Positions 36,855 through 44,346 of a stretch of DNA of 64,000 bases are shown here, piece after piece. A model generated the notes under the pieces. It saw only the letters and a program-made list of their open reading frames with translations. It made no database searches and was not told the DNA's origin. The position numbers were made by a program, and so were the translations under genes. The stretch is from Clostridia bacterium (GTDB lineage: Bacteria > Bacillota > Clostridia > Christensenellales > Borkfalkiaceae): NCBI GenBank assembly GCA_021199295.1, contig JAJQII010000067.1:1-64000 (forward strand), in the 5' to 3' direction. How positions within the stretch are numbered: the first letter of the stretch is position 1; each line of letters begins with the position of its first letter.

Positions 36855-36883
36855 ATTATACAACAAGCGGCGGGAATAATCAA
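36855..36883 (-). promoter_or_regulatory. Promoter of the small lipoprotein gene
   Basis: TTGATT, 17 bases, TATAAT on the minus strand. The roughly 47-base leader contains a short hairpin AAGGCAA/TTGCCTT just before the Shine-Dalgarno sequence. Confidence 0.7.
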
Positions 36884-36960
36884 GCGTATAAACTGTTGTT
36901 TCGTTTATATATTTTGCTTATATCTTTGTAAAACTGCGGTTATATCCTTTGAATGGAAAG

Positions 36961-37270
36961 TTATTAAAGCGGTGGTACGATAGCTGAAAGTTATTTAGCT
37001 TAGATTGCCACGCAAACTATGTTTGCTCGCAATGACAGCCCTTGCGTCCCCTGAGAGGGGAAGAGGGCCACGAAGTGGCGAAGGGGTTTACATGGGCACA
37101 GCCCATGTCATCTTGCGTGAGCGAAGCGAAACTTTGCGCACCTTATTGAAAAAAATTTCAGATAAATGGGCGCAAAACGGAACGGAACAACGTGTAGTGT
37201 AGCCGAAAGATCTCCTACCTTAAGAGCTCGGCTGTCGTACAACGTTTGTTGCAATGCCTTACCATCGTAA
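36961..37270. repeat. Dispersed repeat block upstream of the HAD gene
   Basis: This accounts for most of the 600-base gap. A border motif (TAAAGCGGTGGTACGATAGC) at 36963-36990 is followed by TAGATTGCCACGCAAACTA (again at 46030) and the CTCGCAATGACAG ending. A CCACGAAGTGGCGAAGGGG piece follows, then a segment at 37167-37240 that is the reverse complement of 7254-7330. The rest of the gap (37271-37323) is plain AT-rich DNA up to the HAD promoter. Confidence 0.7.
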
Positions 37271-37323
37271 TTATGTCAAAACGTAATTATACATTCCTGT
37301 GACACCCTGTTTACACAAAACTT

Positions 37324-37352
37324 TTGACTTGACGTAAATTTTTATGTATAAT
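37324..37352 (+). promoter_or_regulatory. Promoter of the HAD hydrolase gene
   Basis: TTGACT, 17 bases, TATAAT. The ATG is 49 bases further on, with AGGAG about 14 bases before it. Confidence 0.7.
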
Positions 37353-37401
37353 AATAGTTGACTATGTTCAGATGTGACTTGTCAGGAGTAAAAAAGCAAC
37401 T

Positions 37402-38103
37402 ATGAAGACGGTATTGTTTGACCTGGACGGGACGCTTCTCCCCATGGACCAGGATAAATTCACAAAGGAATATTTCGGCAGGCTCGCCGCGTATTTCGTT
37501 CCCTACGGCTACGACCCAAAGCAACTGGTAAACGCCGTGATGGGCGGTACTATGGCGATGATAAATAACGACGGCTCTCGCACCAACGAGCAGGCGTTCT
37601 GGCAGACTTTTGCCCAGACCTTCGGCGAAAAGGTTTACAACGAGATAGGTTTTTTCGAGGAGTTTTACCTCACCGATTTCAATAATTTAAAGTCTTGCTG
37701 CGGATATACCCCGCAGGCAAACAGTCTTGTAAAGGGGCTTAAGGCCCAGGGATGCAAGGTTATACTTGCCTCTAACCCCGTGTTTCCGCTTGCCGCCCAC
37801 CGTGCCCGTATGGGCTGGGCGGGGCTGGACGTAAGCGACTTTGATTACATAACCTCTTACGAAAATTCCCGTTACTGCAAGCCCAACCCCGACTATTACC
37901 GCGAGATTATGGCGTCGGCAGGGTGCAACCCGCAGGACTGCATTATGGCAGGCAACGACGTTACCGAAGATATGGTAGCCCGCACGCTCGGCTTGAAAGT
38001 GTATCTTGTAACCGACTGCATTATAAACAGAAAGAACGAGGATATTTCGGCATATCCCCACGGCAATTTTGCCGAAATGAGCGATTACCTGCTTAAAATA
38101 TAA
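37402..38103 (+). CDS. HAD-superfamily hydrolase
   Basis: Cytoplasmic phosphatase-like protein, 233 aa. It has all four HAD motifs: DLDGTLLP (nucleophile Asp7, acid Asp9), VILASNPVFP, the lysine in RYCKPNPDYY, and MAGNDVTEDM. The cap region between motifs I and II is helical, so it is a subfamily I enzyme. The phosphorylated substrate cannot be inferred. It is a single-gene unit with its own promoter and terminator. Confidence 0.88.
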   Translation: MKTVLFDLDGTLLPMDQDKFTKEYFGRLAAYFVPYGYDPKQLVNAVMGGTMAMINNDGSRTNEQAFWQTFAQTFGEKVYNEIGFFEEFYLTDFNNLKSCCGYTPQANSLVKGLKAQGCKVILASNPVFPLAAHRARMGWAGLDVSDFDYITSYENSRYCKPNPDYYREIMASAGCNPQDCIMAGNDVTEDMVARTLGLKVYLVTDCIINRKNEDISAYPHGNFAEMSDYLLKI

Positions 38104-38117
38104 ATAAAATACTATTT

Positions 38118-38160
38118 AAGCCTACGCGCAGATTTTGTTGCACGCAGGCTTTTTCTTTTT
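38118..38160 (+). terminator. Terminator after the HAD gene
   Basis: Imperfect 13-base stem (AAGCCTACGCGCA against TGCACGCAGGCTT, two mismatches) followed by TTTTTCTTTTT. Confidence 0.7.
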
Positions 38161-38180
38161 GCCAAATTATTAAAATTCTG

Positions 38181-38209
38181 TTGACATATCTCCTTATAAC
38201 AGTTATAAT
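38181..38209 (+). promoter_or_regulatory. Consensus promoter of the Cys-rich / LysR-HTH gene pair
   Basis: Perfect TTGACA-N17-TATAAT. The transcript start would be near 38216, giving a leader of about 31 bases with no strong Shine-Dalgarno sequence. Confidence 0.8.
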
Positions 38210-38246
38210 ATAGTAAATCTATTAAAATAGTAGGTTTTAAAAGATT

Positions 38247-38453
38247 ATGAAAAGTATATTGATTAAAGATACCACTAAAGAGGAGCGGGAAGAGATAATC
38301 CGCCGTTCCCTTGACTGTGGCGGCGGATGCGAAAACTGTTCTGCATGCGCGTTAGGCGGAGGCAGTGTTTTTGATATGTATCAGGACTACATCGACGGCA
38401 AGCGCGAGATATCAGAGGTCAATGCCGAGTACCGCGCAAGGTATTTAAAGTGA
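38247..38453 (+). CDS. Small cysteine-rich protein
   Basis: Unrecognised 68-aa protein. The centre holds CGGGCENCSACALGGG, four cysteines in a C-x4-C-x2-C-x2-C arrangement that could bind zinc or an Fe-S cluster. The flanks are charged and helical (KEEREEIIRRS, DYIDGKREISEVNAEYRARY). There is no signal peptide. A perfect consensus promoter lies upstream, although the ribosome binding site is weak. The stop codon overlaps the GTG start of the LysR-HTH gene (GTGA), implying coupled translation and a shared job. Confidence 0.7.
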   Translation: MKSILIKDTTKEEREEIIRRSLDCGGGCENCSACALGGGSVFDMYQDYIDGKREISEVNAEYRARYLK

Positions 38454-38716
38454 CGTTGCAACAGATGGCTTATGCCGTTAAGATAGCTGAAACTAAGTCT
38501 ATAAACAAGGCGGCTGCCGAGCTTTACATTTCACAGCCGGCGTTGTCGGGTGCAATACGCGACCTGGAGCGGGAAATTTGCACCGAGATATTTATACGGA
38601 CTAATAAAGGCATAAGAATTACGCCCGACGGCGAGGAGTTCTTAACTTACGCCCGAAAGATATGCGAACTGCAAAACGCTATATTCCAGAGATTTAAAGG
38701 CAATAAAGAGCTTTAA
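38450..38716 (+). CDS. LysR-type DNA-binding domain without effector domain
   Basis: 88-aa protein consisting only of a LysR-family winged helix-turn-helix: LQQMAYAVKIAETKSINKAA, then LYISQPALSGAIRDLE and IFIRTNKGIRITPDGEEFL. It stops in the linker helix after the HTH (normal LysR proteins are about 300 aa). The 200-residue co-inducer domain is absent, and no remnant of it follows because the Rrf2 gene begins at once on the other strand (overlapping stops). GTG start coupled to the Cys-rich gene. It is either a genuine stand-alone regulator or a fixed truncation; the tidy coupling favours the former. Confidence 0.75.
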   Translation: MTLQQMAYAVKIAETKSINKAAAELYISQPALSGAIRDLEREICTEIFIRTNKGIRITPDGEEFLTYARKICELQNAIFQRFKGNKEL

Positions 38717-39144
38717 ATGCAGTAGTTGTCGGCGGAATTGCCCCCGGATATTATATCCTGCAAAGTTATGCCCGAAAGGTAGTCGTTTACAACTTTGTAA
38801 AGCCCCGTGTATACGGGCAGGGTAAGGCATTCCGCGCATCGCGGACATTCGTTGGGCTCGTTCTCCATACAGCTTACGGGCGCAAGGCTGCCTTCGGCGC
38901 TCTCTATAACCTCTTTCACGGTTATATCCTTGGGCTCTCTGGCAAGTTTATAGCCGCCCATATGCCCGCGGTTTGTTATTAAAAGCCCGCTACGGTTCAA
39001 AAAGGGGATAATCTGTTCAAGATATTTTTTAGAGATATTCTGCCTTGCCGAAATATCTTTCAACGCTATATATCCCTCGCTGTAATGCTGTGCAAGGTCT
39101 GCCATCATGCGCAGGGAATAGCGGCCACGGGTGGAAATTTTCAT
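38713..39144 (-). CDS. Rrf2-family transcriptional regulator (IscR/CymR-like)
   Basis: 143-aa winged-helix regulator. MKISTRGRYSLRMMADLA and YLEQIIPFLNRSGLL are typical Rrf2 features. Cysteines at 92, 100, 103 and 106 (CMENEPNECPRCAEC) match the place where IscR binds its Fe-S cluster. The track start adds 19 codons; I use the ATG at 39144 because the extension covers the promoter region. The gene is divergent from a cystathionine synthase/lyase pair, the usual neighbourhood of CymR, the cysteine-metabolism repressor. The cysteine set is more IscR-like, so both sulfur and Fe-S sensing are possible. Confidence 0.88.
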   Translation of the reverse strand: MKISTRGRYSLRMMADLAQHYSEGYIALKDISARQNISKKYLEQIIPFLNRSGLLITNRGHMGGYKLAREPKDITVKEVIESAEGSLAPVSCMENEPNECPRCAECLTLPVYTGLYKVVNDYLSGITLQDIISGGNSADNYCI

Positions 39145-39148
39145 TTTT

Positions 39149-39177
39149 TTACCGCCAAAACTTATTAAACCTATAAT
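39149..39177 (+). promoter_or_regulatory. Plus-strand promoter of the sulfur amino acid genes
   Basis: TTACCG, 17 bases, TATAAT. The -35 is weak but the -10 is perfect. It overlaps the opposing Rrf2 promoter almost base for base at the -10. Confidence 0.5.
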
Positions 39178-39201
39178 AACACAGTAAATTAAAAAAATCA
39201 A
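39173..39201 (-). promoter_or_regulatory. Minus-strand promoter of the Rrf2 gene
   Basis: TTGATT, 17 bases, TATTAT on the minus strand. Its -10 box covers the same bases as the plus-strand -10, so polymerase can use only one direction at a time and one bound repressor would block both. Confidence 0.6.
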
Positions 39202-39241
39202 CCTTTATTTTATGGCGACAGCTCAGCCAGGGGAGGAAAAA

Positions 39242-40390
39242 ATGCAATTTTCTACAAAATGTATCCACGGAAACGGAAAAAGATTTTCAGGCGACAACAC
39301 GGGAGCGGTGAGCATGCCCATTTACCAGACGGCAACTTTTGCCCACCCAGAGGCAGGCAAAAGCACGGGTTACGACTATTCCCGCCTGCAAAACCCCACG
39401 CGCGAACAGCTTGAAAGCGTGGTTGCCTGCCTTGAAGGCGGCTTGGATGCGCTTGCCTTTTCAAGCGGAATGGCGGCTATAACGGCGTTGATGGAGCTCT
39501 TTTCCCCCGGTGACAACATTATAACCGACTGCGACCTTTATGGTGGAAGCGTAAGGCTGTTCGATAATATAACTGTCAAAAACGGCGTAACGATTACGCG
39601 GGCGGACTGTTCGTCGCAGGATATTGCCGCGTTAATTGCCCCGAATACCAAAGCCGTTTACATAGAGACGCCCACAAACCCCATGATGAACGTAATAGAC
39701 ATAGCCGCCCTCGCAAAAATTACCAAGCCGCGCGGTATTCTGCTTATAGTGGATAACACCTTTCTGTCGCCGTATTTCCAGAATCCTCTTTCGCTGGGGG
39801 CAGACGTGGTGGTACACAGCGGCACTAAGTTTTTGGGCGGGCACAACGACGCGCTGGCAGGCTTTCTGGTGGTAAACAACGCGGAGCTTTCTGAAAAACT
39901 CCGCTTTATTATCAAAACGGTGGGTTCGGGGCTTGCCCCGTTCGACAGCTGGCTGATATTAAGGGGCATAAAAACCCTGCCCGTACGTATGGAAAAATCG
40001 CAGAAAAACGCCATTGCCATAGTGCAATTTTTGCAGAGCTGCGAAAGAGTGGTAAAGGTATACTATTGCGGCATAGAGGGCAGCAGGGGCTACGAAATTA
40101 CCAAAAGGCAGGCACGCGGCTTTGGCGCTATGATAACCTTTGAAGTTGAGAGTAAGGCGCTTGCCCTTCACATATTAAAATCGGTGAAAGTTATACGCTT
40201 TGCCGAGAGCCTTGGCGGGGTAGAGACGCTTTTAACCTACCCGTTCACGCAGACGCACGCCGACGTGCCCGAAGAATTGCGCATAAAGAACGGCATAACC
40301 GACAGGGTGCTGCGCCTTTCGGCAGGGATAGAGGAAGCCGAGGATTTAATAGCCGATTTAAAACAGGCGATAGACAGCTATAATTATTAA
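39242..40390 (+). CDS. Cys/Met metabolism PLP enzyme (cystathionine gamma-synthase/lyase family)
   Basis: PLP enzyme of transsulfuration, 382 aa from the chosen start. The PLP lysine is in HSGTKFLGGHND. YDYSRLQNPTREQLE, SSGMAAI and the C-terminal RLSAGIEEAEDLIADL are family hallmarks. The ATG at 39242 follows GGGGAGG and gives the standard MQFSTKCIHG start; the track ORF adds 10 codons. Synthase (MetB), beta-lyase (MetC) and gamma-lyase activities cannot be separated by eye. The PatB-like partner next door argues for a role in making or recycling Met and Cys, under the divergent Rrf2 regulator. Confidence 0.92.
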   Translation: MQFSTKCIHGNGKRFSGDNTGAVSMPIYQTATFAHPEAGKSTGYDYSRLQNPTREQLESVVACLEGGLDALAFSSGMAAITALMELFSPGDNIITDCDLYGGSVRLFDNITVKNGVTITRADCSSQDIAALIAPNTKAVYIETPTNPMMNVIDIAALAKITKPRGILLIVDNTFLSPYFQNPLSLGADVVVHSGTKFLGGHNDALAGFLVVNNAELSEKLRFIIKTVGSGLAPFDSWLILRGIKTLPVRMEKSQKNAIAIVQFLQSCERVVKVYYCGIEGSRGYEITKRQARGFGAMITFEVESKALALHILKSVKVIRFAESLGGVETLLTYPFTQTHADVPEELRIKNGITDRVLRLSAGIEEAEDLIADLKQAIDSYNY

Positions 40391-40399
40391 GGGTTTATT

Positions 40400-41581
40400 A
40401 TGGAAGAGAGAAATCTTGACTTTGACAGGGTGGTCGAAAGGCGGGGTACTTGCAGCCTTAAATACGACTGCGCTAAAAGGCGGGGATATCCTGAAAATAT
40501 ATTGCCGCTGTGGGTTGCCGATATGGACTTTGCTACCTCGAGCTGCATTTTAGACGCAGTAGAAGAACGGGTGAGGCACGGTATATTCGGCTATACCGAA
40601 CCAGGCGAAAGTTACTTTGATGCCGTGGCAGGCTGGCTGTATACGCGGCACGGGTGGCAGGCAGAAGAAAACTGGCTTGTAAAAACCCCCGGCGTGGTGT
40701 TTGCCCTTGCCGCCGCCGTGCGAGCCTTTACCAACAGGGGCGACAGCGTGCTTATACAACAGCCCGTGTATTACCCCTTTAAAGAGGTGATAGAAGATAA
40801 CGGCAGAAAGGCAGTCTCCAGCGACCTTGTAAAAGGGGAGGGCGGCTACATAATAGATTTTGATGACTTTGAAAAAAAGATAACCGAAAACAATGTTAAA
40901 TTGTTTCTGCTTTGCAGCCCGCACAATCCCGTGGGCAGGGTATGGACGGCGGAAGAACTTAAAAAAGCAGGGCAGATATGCCTGAACCACGGAGTTATCG
41001 TGGTGAGCGACGAAATACATTCCGACTTCGTCTTTCAGGGCAGGCATTGCGTTTTTGCCGCTCTGGACGAAAGGTTTAAAGATATCACAGTAACGTGTAC
41101 TTCGCCCGCGAAGACCTTTAACCTCGCGGGGCTGCAGGTTTCAAATATCTTTATAGCAGATAAAAGGCTGCGCACGGCGTTTAAAAGGGCGGTGGCGGCA
41201 ACGGGGTACAGCCAGCTTAATACGCTCGGTCTTACCGCGTGCGAGGCGGCTTACCGTTACGGCGGTGACTGGTATACGGCAATGCTGGAATACGTTCGCG
41301 GCAATATAAATTTTACTGCCGCTTTTATTAAAAGCGAACTGCCACAGATCGGCTTCACACCCCCTCAGGGCACATACCTATTGTGGCTGGACTTTAATCC
41401 CCTCGGGCTCGGGGAAAGCCGCCTTAACGATTTAATAGTAAACAGGGCGGGGCTGTGGCTGGACAGCGGCGCTATATTCGGCAAGGCGGGTGAAGGGTAC
41501 GAACGTATAAACGTTGCCTGCCCCAGAAGAGTGCTGGAATTGGCTTTAAACAAATTAAAAAGGGCTGTAGACAGTCTGTAA
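40400..41581 (+). CDS. MalY/PatB-family C-S lyase (cystathionine beta-lyase)
   Basis: PLP-dependent fold type I enzyme, 393 aa, of the MalY/PatB group. These split cystathionine and other cysteine conjugates to a thiol, pyruvate and ammonia. The start MEERNLDFDRVVERRGTCS followed by LPLWVADMDFATSS is diagnostic. The PLP lysine lies in SPAKTFNLAGLQ, and CSPHNPVGRVW and SDEIHSDFV complete the site. Only 9 bases separate it from the previous gene, so it is in the same operon. Confidence 0.93.
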   Translation: MEERNLDFDRVVERRGTCSLKYDCAKRRGYPENILPLWVADMDFATSSCILDAVEERVRHGIFGYTEPGESYFDAVAGWLYTRHGWQAEENWLVKTPGVVFALAAAVRAFTNRGDSVLIQQPVYYPFKEVIEDNGRKAVSSDLVKGEGGYIIDFDDFEKKITENNVKLFLLCSPHNPVGRVWTAEELKKAGQICLNHGVIVVSDEIHSDFVFQGRHCVFAALDERFKDITVTCTSPAKTFNLAGLQVSNIFIADKRLRTAFKRAVAATGYSQLNTLGLTACEAAYRYGGDWYTAMLEYVRGNINFTAAFIKSELPQIGFTPPQGTYLLWLDFNPLGLGESRLNDLIVNRAGLWLDSGAIFGKAGEGYERINVACPRRVLELALNKLKRAVDSL

Positions 41582-41615
41582 TTTAAGGCGGCAAAAAATT
41601 TTTGCCGCCTTAAAT
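41581..41615 (+). terminator. Terminator after the PLP enzyme operon
   Basis: Perfect 16-base-pair stem (ATTTAAGGCGGCAAAA and complement) with a 3-base loop; the T-run is inside the right arm. Confidence 0.8.
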
Positions 41616-41640
41616 TTACAAAAAAATGAAAATTCAGGTA

Positions 41641-41669
41641 TTGACATATATAATTTGACCATATATAAT
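41641..41669 (+). promoter_or_regulatory. Consensus promoter of lemA
   Basis: Perfect TTGACA-N17-TATAAT, 32 bases before the lemA ATG, with CGGAGG in between. Confidence 0.85.
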
Positions 41670-41700
41670 AAAAAGAGAAATAAAATCGGAGGAAAAATTA

Positions 41701-42276
41701 ATGACAACGGGCGTTATAATCGGCATAGTTGTTGCTGTTATAGTTGTTGTTCTTGTGCTTATACTTGCCGTATGGTACGTATCGCTTTACAACAAATTAC
41801 AGCGGCTTAAAAACCTGGTGGAAGAAGGATGGTCTACCATAGACGTACAGCTTAAAAAGCGTTACGACCTTGTACCCAACCTTGTAGAGACGGTAAAGGG
41901 CTACGCAAAGCACGAGAGCGGCACGTTAGAGGCGGTTATCGCGGCGCGTAACGCGGCGGTCACGGCAACGGGAGAAGACAAGATTGCCGCAGAAAACGCC
42001 TTGAGCGGAACGCTTAAATCGCTCTTTGCCTTAAAAGAGGCATACCCCGAATTAAAGGCAAACACTAATTTTATAGATTTGCAAAACCAGCTTAAGGCAA
42101 TCGAAAACGAGATAGCTTCCGCCCGCCGTTATTATAACGGAACGGTCAAGGAGCTTAACACAAAGATAGACGTTTTCCCTTCTAACATAGTCGCAAAGAG
42201 AATAGGGCTGGAAAAACGCAGTTACTTCGAGCTTGACAGTTCGGAAGAACGTGCAAATCCCCAGGTTAAATTCTGA
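41701..42276 (+). CDS. lemA: LemA family protein
   Basis: 191-aa membrane-anchored protein. One N-terminal helix (GVIIGIVVAVIVVVLVLILAVWYV) precedes the conserved coiled-coil domain: YNKLQRLKNLVEEGWSTIDV, LKKRYDLVPNLVETVKGY and ARRYYNGTVKELNTKI. LemA proteins are widespread and commonly paired with a DUF2207 protein, as here; their biochemical role is not settled. A perfect promoter and strong ribosome binding site suggest high expression. A hairpin between it and the next gene may reduce downstream expression. Confidence 0.95.
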   Translation: MTTGVIIGIVVAVIVVVLVLILAVWYVSLYNKLQRLKNLVEEGWSTIDVQLKKRYDLVPNLVETVKGYAKHESGTLEAVIAARNAAVTATGEDKIAAENALSGTLKSLFALKEAYPELKANTNFIDLQNQLKAIENEIASARRYYNGTVKELNTKIDVFPSNIVAKRIGLEKRSYFELDSSEERANPQVKF

Positions 42277-42280
42277 TATA

Positions 42281-42320
42281 AAAATACCCGCTGCCTGCAA
42301 AGTGTGCAGCGGGTATTTTA
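42281..42320 (+). terminator. Intra-operon hairpin between lemA and the DUF2207 gene
   Basis: Perfect 14-base-pair stem (AAAATACCCGCTGC and complement) with an 11-base loop ending in TATTTT. It could act as a partial terminator or stabilise the lemA mRNA end. Confidence 0.7.
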
Positions 42321-42333
42321 AAAGGTAGAGGAT

Positions 42334-44214
42334 ATGGCTTTAAAAAAGAGAACAAAATATTTATTGGCTGTTGTCGCAATCCTTGTAATCGCTCTTTTCG
42401 TGTTGCCGTGTTTTACAAATTCTTCAGCGCGGGCAGAAAGTTCTGCATACTCTTACGAGGTAAAAAGTTACAACGTGGATATGACCGTGGCAGAGGACCG
42501 CACTATCGCTGTTTCAGAGGTTATCACCGTTTACTTTACGGGCTATTCTTCCCACGGCATTATACGGGACTTCCCGCTTGAAAGCGGAATAAGATACTAC
42601 GATATACAGGCGTACTGCGACAGCGACGACTTTTCGCCCTACACGCAGGACGATGATATATTGTACCTGTCGCTATACCTTCGCGGGGCTGGCAACGTGC
42701 AGCACCAGACAAGGACTTACACGATAAATTATACCATGGCAGTGCCCGCCCTGTCAGAAGAAGGCTATCTGCCGTTAGACGTTATAGGTTACGGCTGGTC
42801 TTCCGATATGGAAAACGTAAAGGTTACTGTAACGCTCCCCGACGGTTTGCAGGGCTACAACGTCTATTCGGGTGCAAGCGGCACAACGCTCAACAGCTAC
42901 GCCGCAGCATCGTTGCAGGGCAATACCATAACCGTTACTGCGGATACGTTGCCCGCTTATTCGGGCATAACGCTTGATTTAAGTTTTGCCGAAGGGGTAC
43001 TTTCCACGTCCTTTGACCTGAGTATATTGTATATTCTTTTGATAGGCATTGCCCTTATTGTGCTCGCCGTGATAGTAAAACTTCTTATGTTCCGCGAGCC
43101 GATAATGACGGTTACGGTAAACCTTGAAGCGCCAGAAGAGACAGATCCCCTTATGATGGGCAAACTTATAGATAACAAGGTGGACGACGAGGATTTAGGT
43201 TCGGCGATTTTCTACCTTGCCGACAAGGGCTTTCTTACCATAGATTTATCGGACGAAAAAGACCCCGTCCTTTACCAGACGAACAAGAATATTCACGGCA
43301 AACTGCCTGCCCATATAATGACAATCTACATCGGGTTGTTCGGGGACGGCAGGAACGCGGTAAGCGTGTCTTCGCTTAATAACAGGTTCTATAAAACGGC
43401 AGAGACCGCCAGGCAGCAGGTAAACGAACAGACAAAGGGTACTTTCTATAACGGTAAAAGTAAAATTTTTGTAGCTGTTTTTGCCATACTTGCCGCCCTT
43501 TTACTTGGCGGGTTTATCTTTTTGTACCCCGGTCTTACCGTTTACAGCGGGTATAATTACCCGCTTATGCTGTTTGTGTGCGCCATATGCTACGTGCTTT
43601 CGTCGGCGGCTGGCTGTGTGGTAAGGCAAAGATGGTACAAATGGAAAATGTCCTCTAAAATAGCCCTTATAGCTGTTGCCGTGCTGGCAGGTATCGCAAT
43701 CACGGCGGTAAGTATGTTTATTCCCTGCGCGGCATTCGGCAAAGTTACCGTATTTCTGGCAGGCGCTATTGCCTCGGCACTGGGCGTCTTGTGTTCAACG
43801 TTCCTTGTCCGCAAAGAGGAATACAGCAAAAAACTCGGGCATATCCTCGGCTTCAAGCAGTTTATACTGTTTACCGAAAGGGACAGGATAGAGTTTATGT
43901 TAAAGGAAGATCCCGAGCTTTACTACCATATATTGCCTTACGCGCAGGTGCTGGGCGTAACCGACGCGTGGACGGAAAAATTCAGCGGGCTCAACTTGCA
44001 GCCGCCTTCTTACGCAAGGTACAGTTCGCTTGACTTCGCCTTTGACTGCTTTGTATGGCATACCATGTTCAGGTCGCTAAATACAGGGCTTGCCCGCAAT
44101 ATGGTATCCCGTCCAAGCAGCTCGCCCTCGGGCAGAGGAGGCGGCTTCGGCGGCGGTTTTGGCGGAGGCTTCGGTGGAGGCGGCTTCGGCGGCGGTGGCG
44201 GCAGAGGCTGCTGA
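42334..44214 (+). CDS. DUF2207 domain membrane protein
   Basis: 626-aa membrane protein of the DUF2207 family. An N-terminal signal/anchor (YLLAVVAILVIALFVLPCF) is followed by an extracytoplasmic domain with the conserved HGIIRDFPL and VTLPDGL stretches. Then come a membrane helix (LSILYILLIGIALIVLAVIV), a cytoplasmic winged-helix-like region (DDEDLGSAIFYLADKGFLTI), further helices, and a tail ending in RGGGFGGGFGGGFGGGGF. Such Gly/Phe-rich ends are typical of this family. It pairs with LemA. Function unknown; a membrane or envelope stress role has been suggested for the pair elsewhere. Confidence 0.9.
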   Translation: MALKKRTKYLLAVVAILVIALFVLPCFTNSSARAESSAYSYEVKSYNVDMTVAEDRTIAVSEVITVYFTGYSSHGIIRDFPLESGIRYYDIQAYCDSDDFSPYTQDDDILYLSLYLRGAGNVQHQTRTYTINYTMAVPALSEEGYLPLDVIGYGWSSDMENVKVTVTLPDGLQGYNVYSGASGTTLNSYAAASLQGNTITVTADTLPAYSGITLDLSFAEGVLSTSFDLSILYILLIGIALIVLAVIVKLLMFREPIMTVTVNLEAPEETDPLMMGKLIDNKVDDEDLGSAIFYLADKGFLTIDLSDEKDPVLYQTNKNIHGKLPAHIMTIYIGLFGDGRNAVSVSSLNNRFYKTAETARQQVNEQTKGTFYNGKSKIFVAVFAILAALLLGGFIFLYPGLTVYSGYNYPLMLFVCAICYVLSSAAGCVVRQRWYKWKMSSKIALIAVAVLAGIAITAVSMFIPCAAFGKVTVFLAGAIASALGVLCSTFLVRKEEYSKKLGHILGFKQFILFTERDRIEFMLKEDPELYYHILPYAQVLGVTDAWTEKFSGLNLQPPSYARYSSLDFAFDCFVWHTMFRSLNTGLARNMVSRPSSSPSGRGGGFGGGFGGGFGGGGFGGGGGRGC

Positions 44215-44236
44215 CAGAGCAGCAAGTGGGAAAGCT

Positions 44237-44262
44237 ATTAAAGCGGTAGTATGATAGCTGAA
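44237..44262 (+). repeat. Solo copy of the repeat border motif
   Basis: TTAAAGCGGTAGTATGATAG then CTGAATG; matches the border motif at 36963 and 45994 with no other modules attached. Confidence 0.65.
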
Positions 44263-44346
44263 TGTTTAAAATTTATTCAAAAACGTAACGGACGGCTTTG
44301 TTTTTCGTAAAATCAAGTGTAATTTGCATATTGCAGGAGGTTTATT

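Noticed and set aside
38450-38716. LysR-HTH gene as a simple pseudogene
   Set aside because: The intact frame, start overlap with the upstream gene and consensus promoter argue against decay, so it is listed as a gene.
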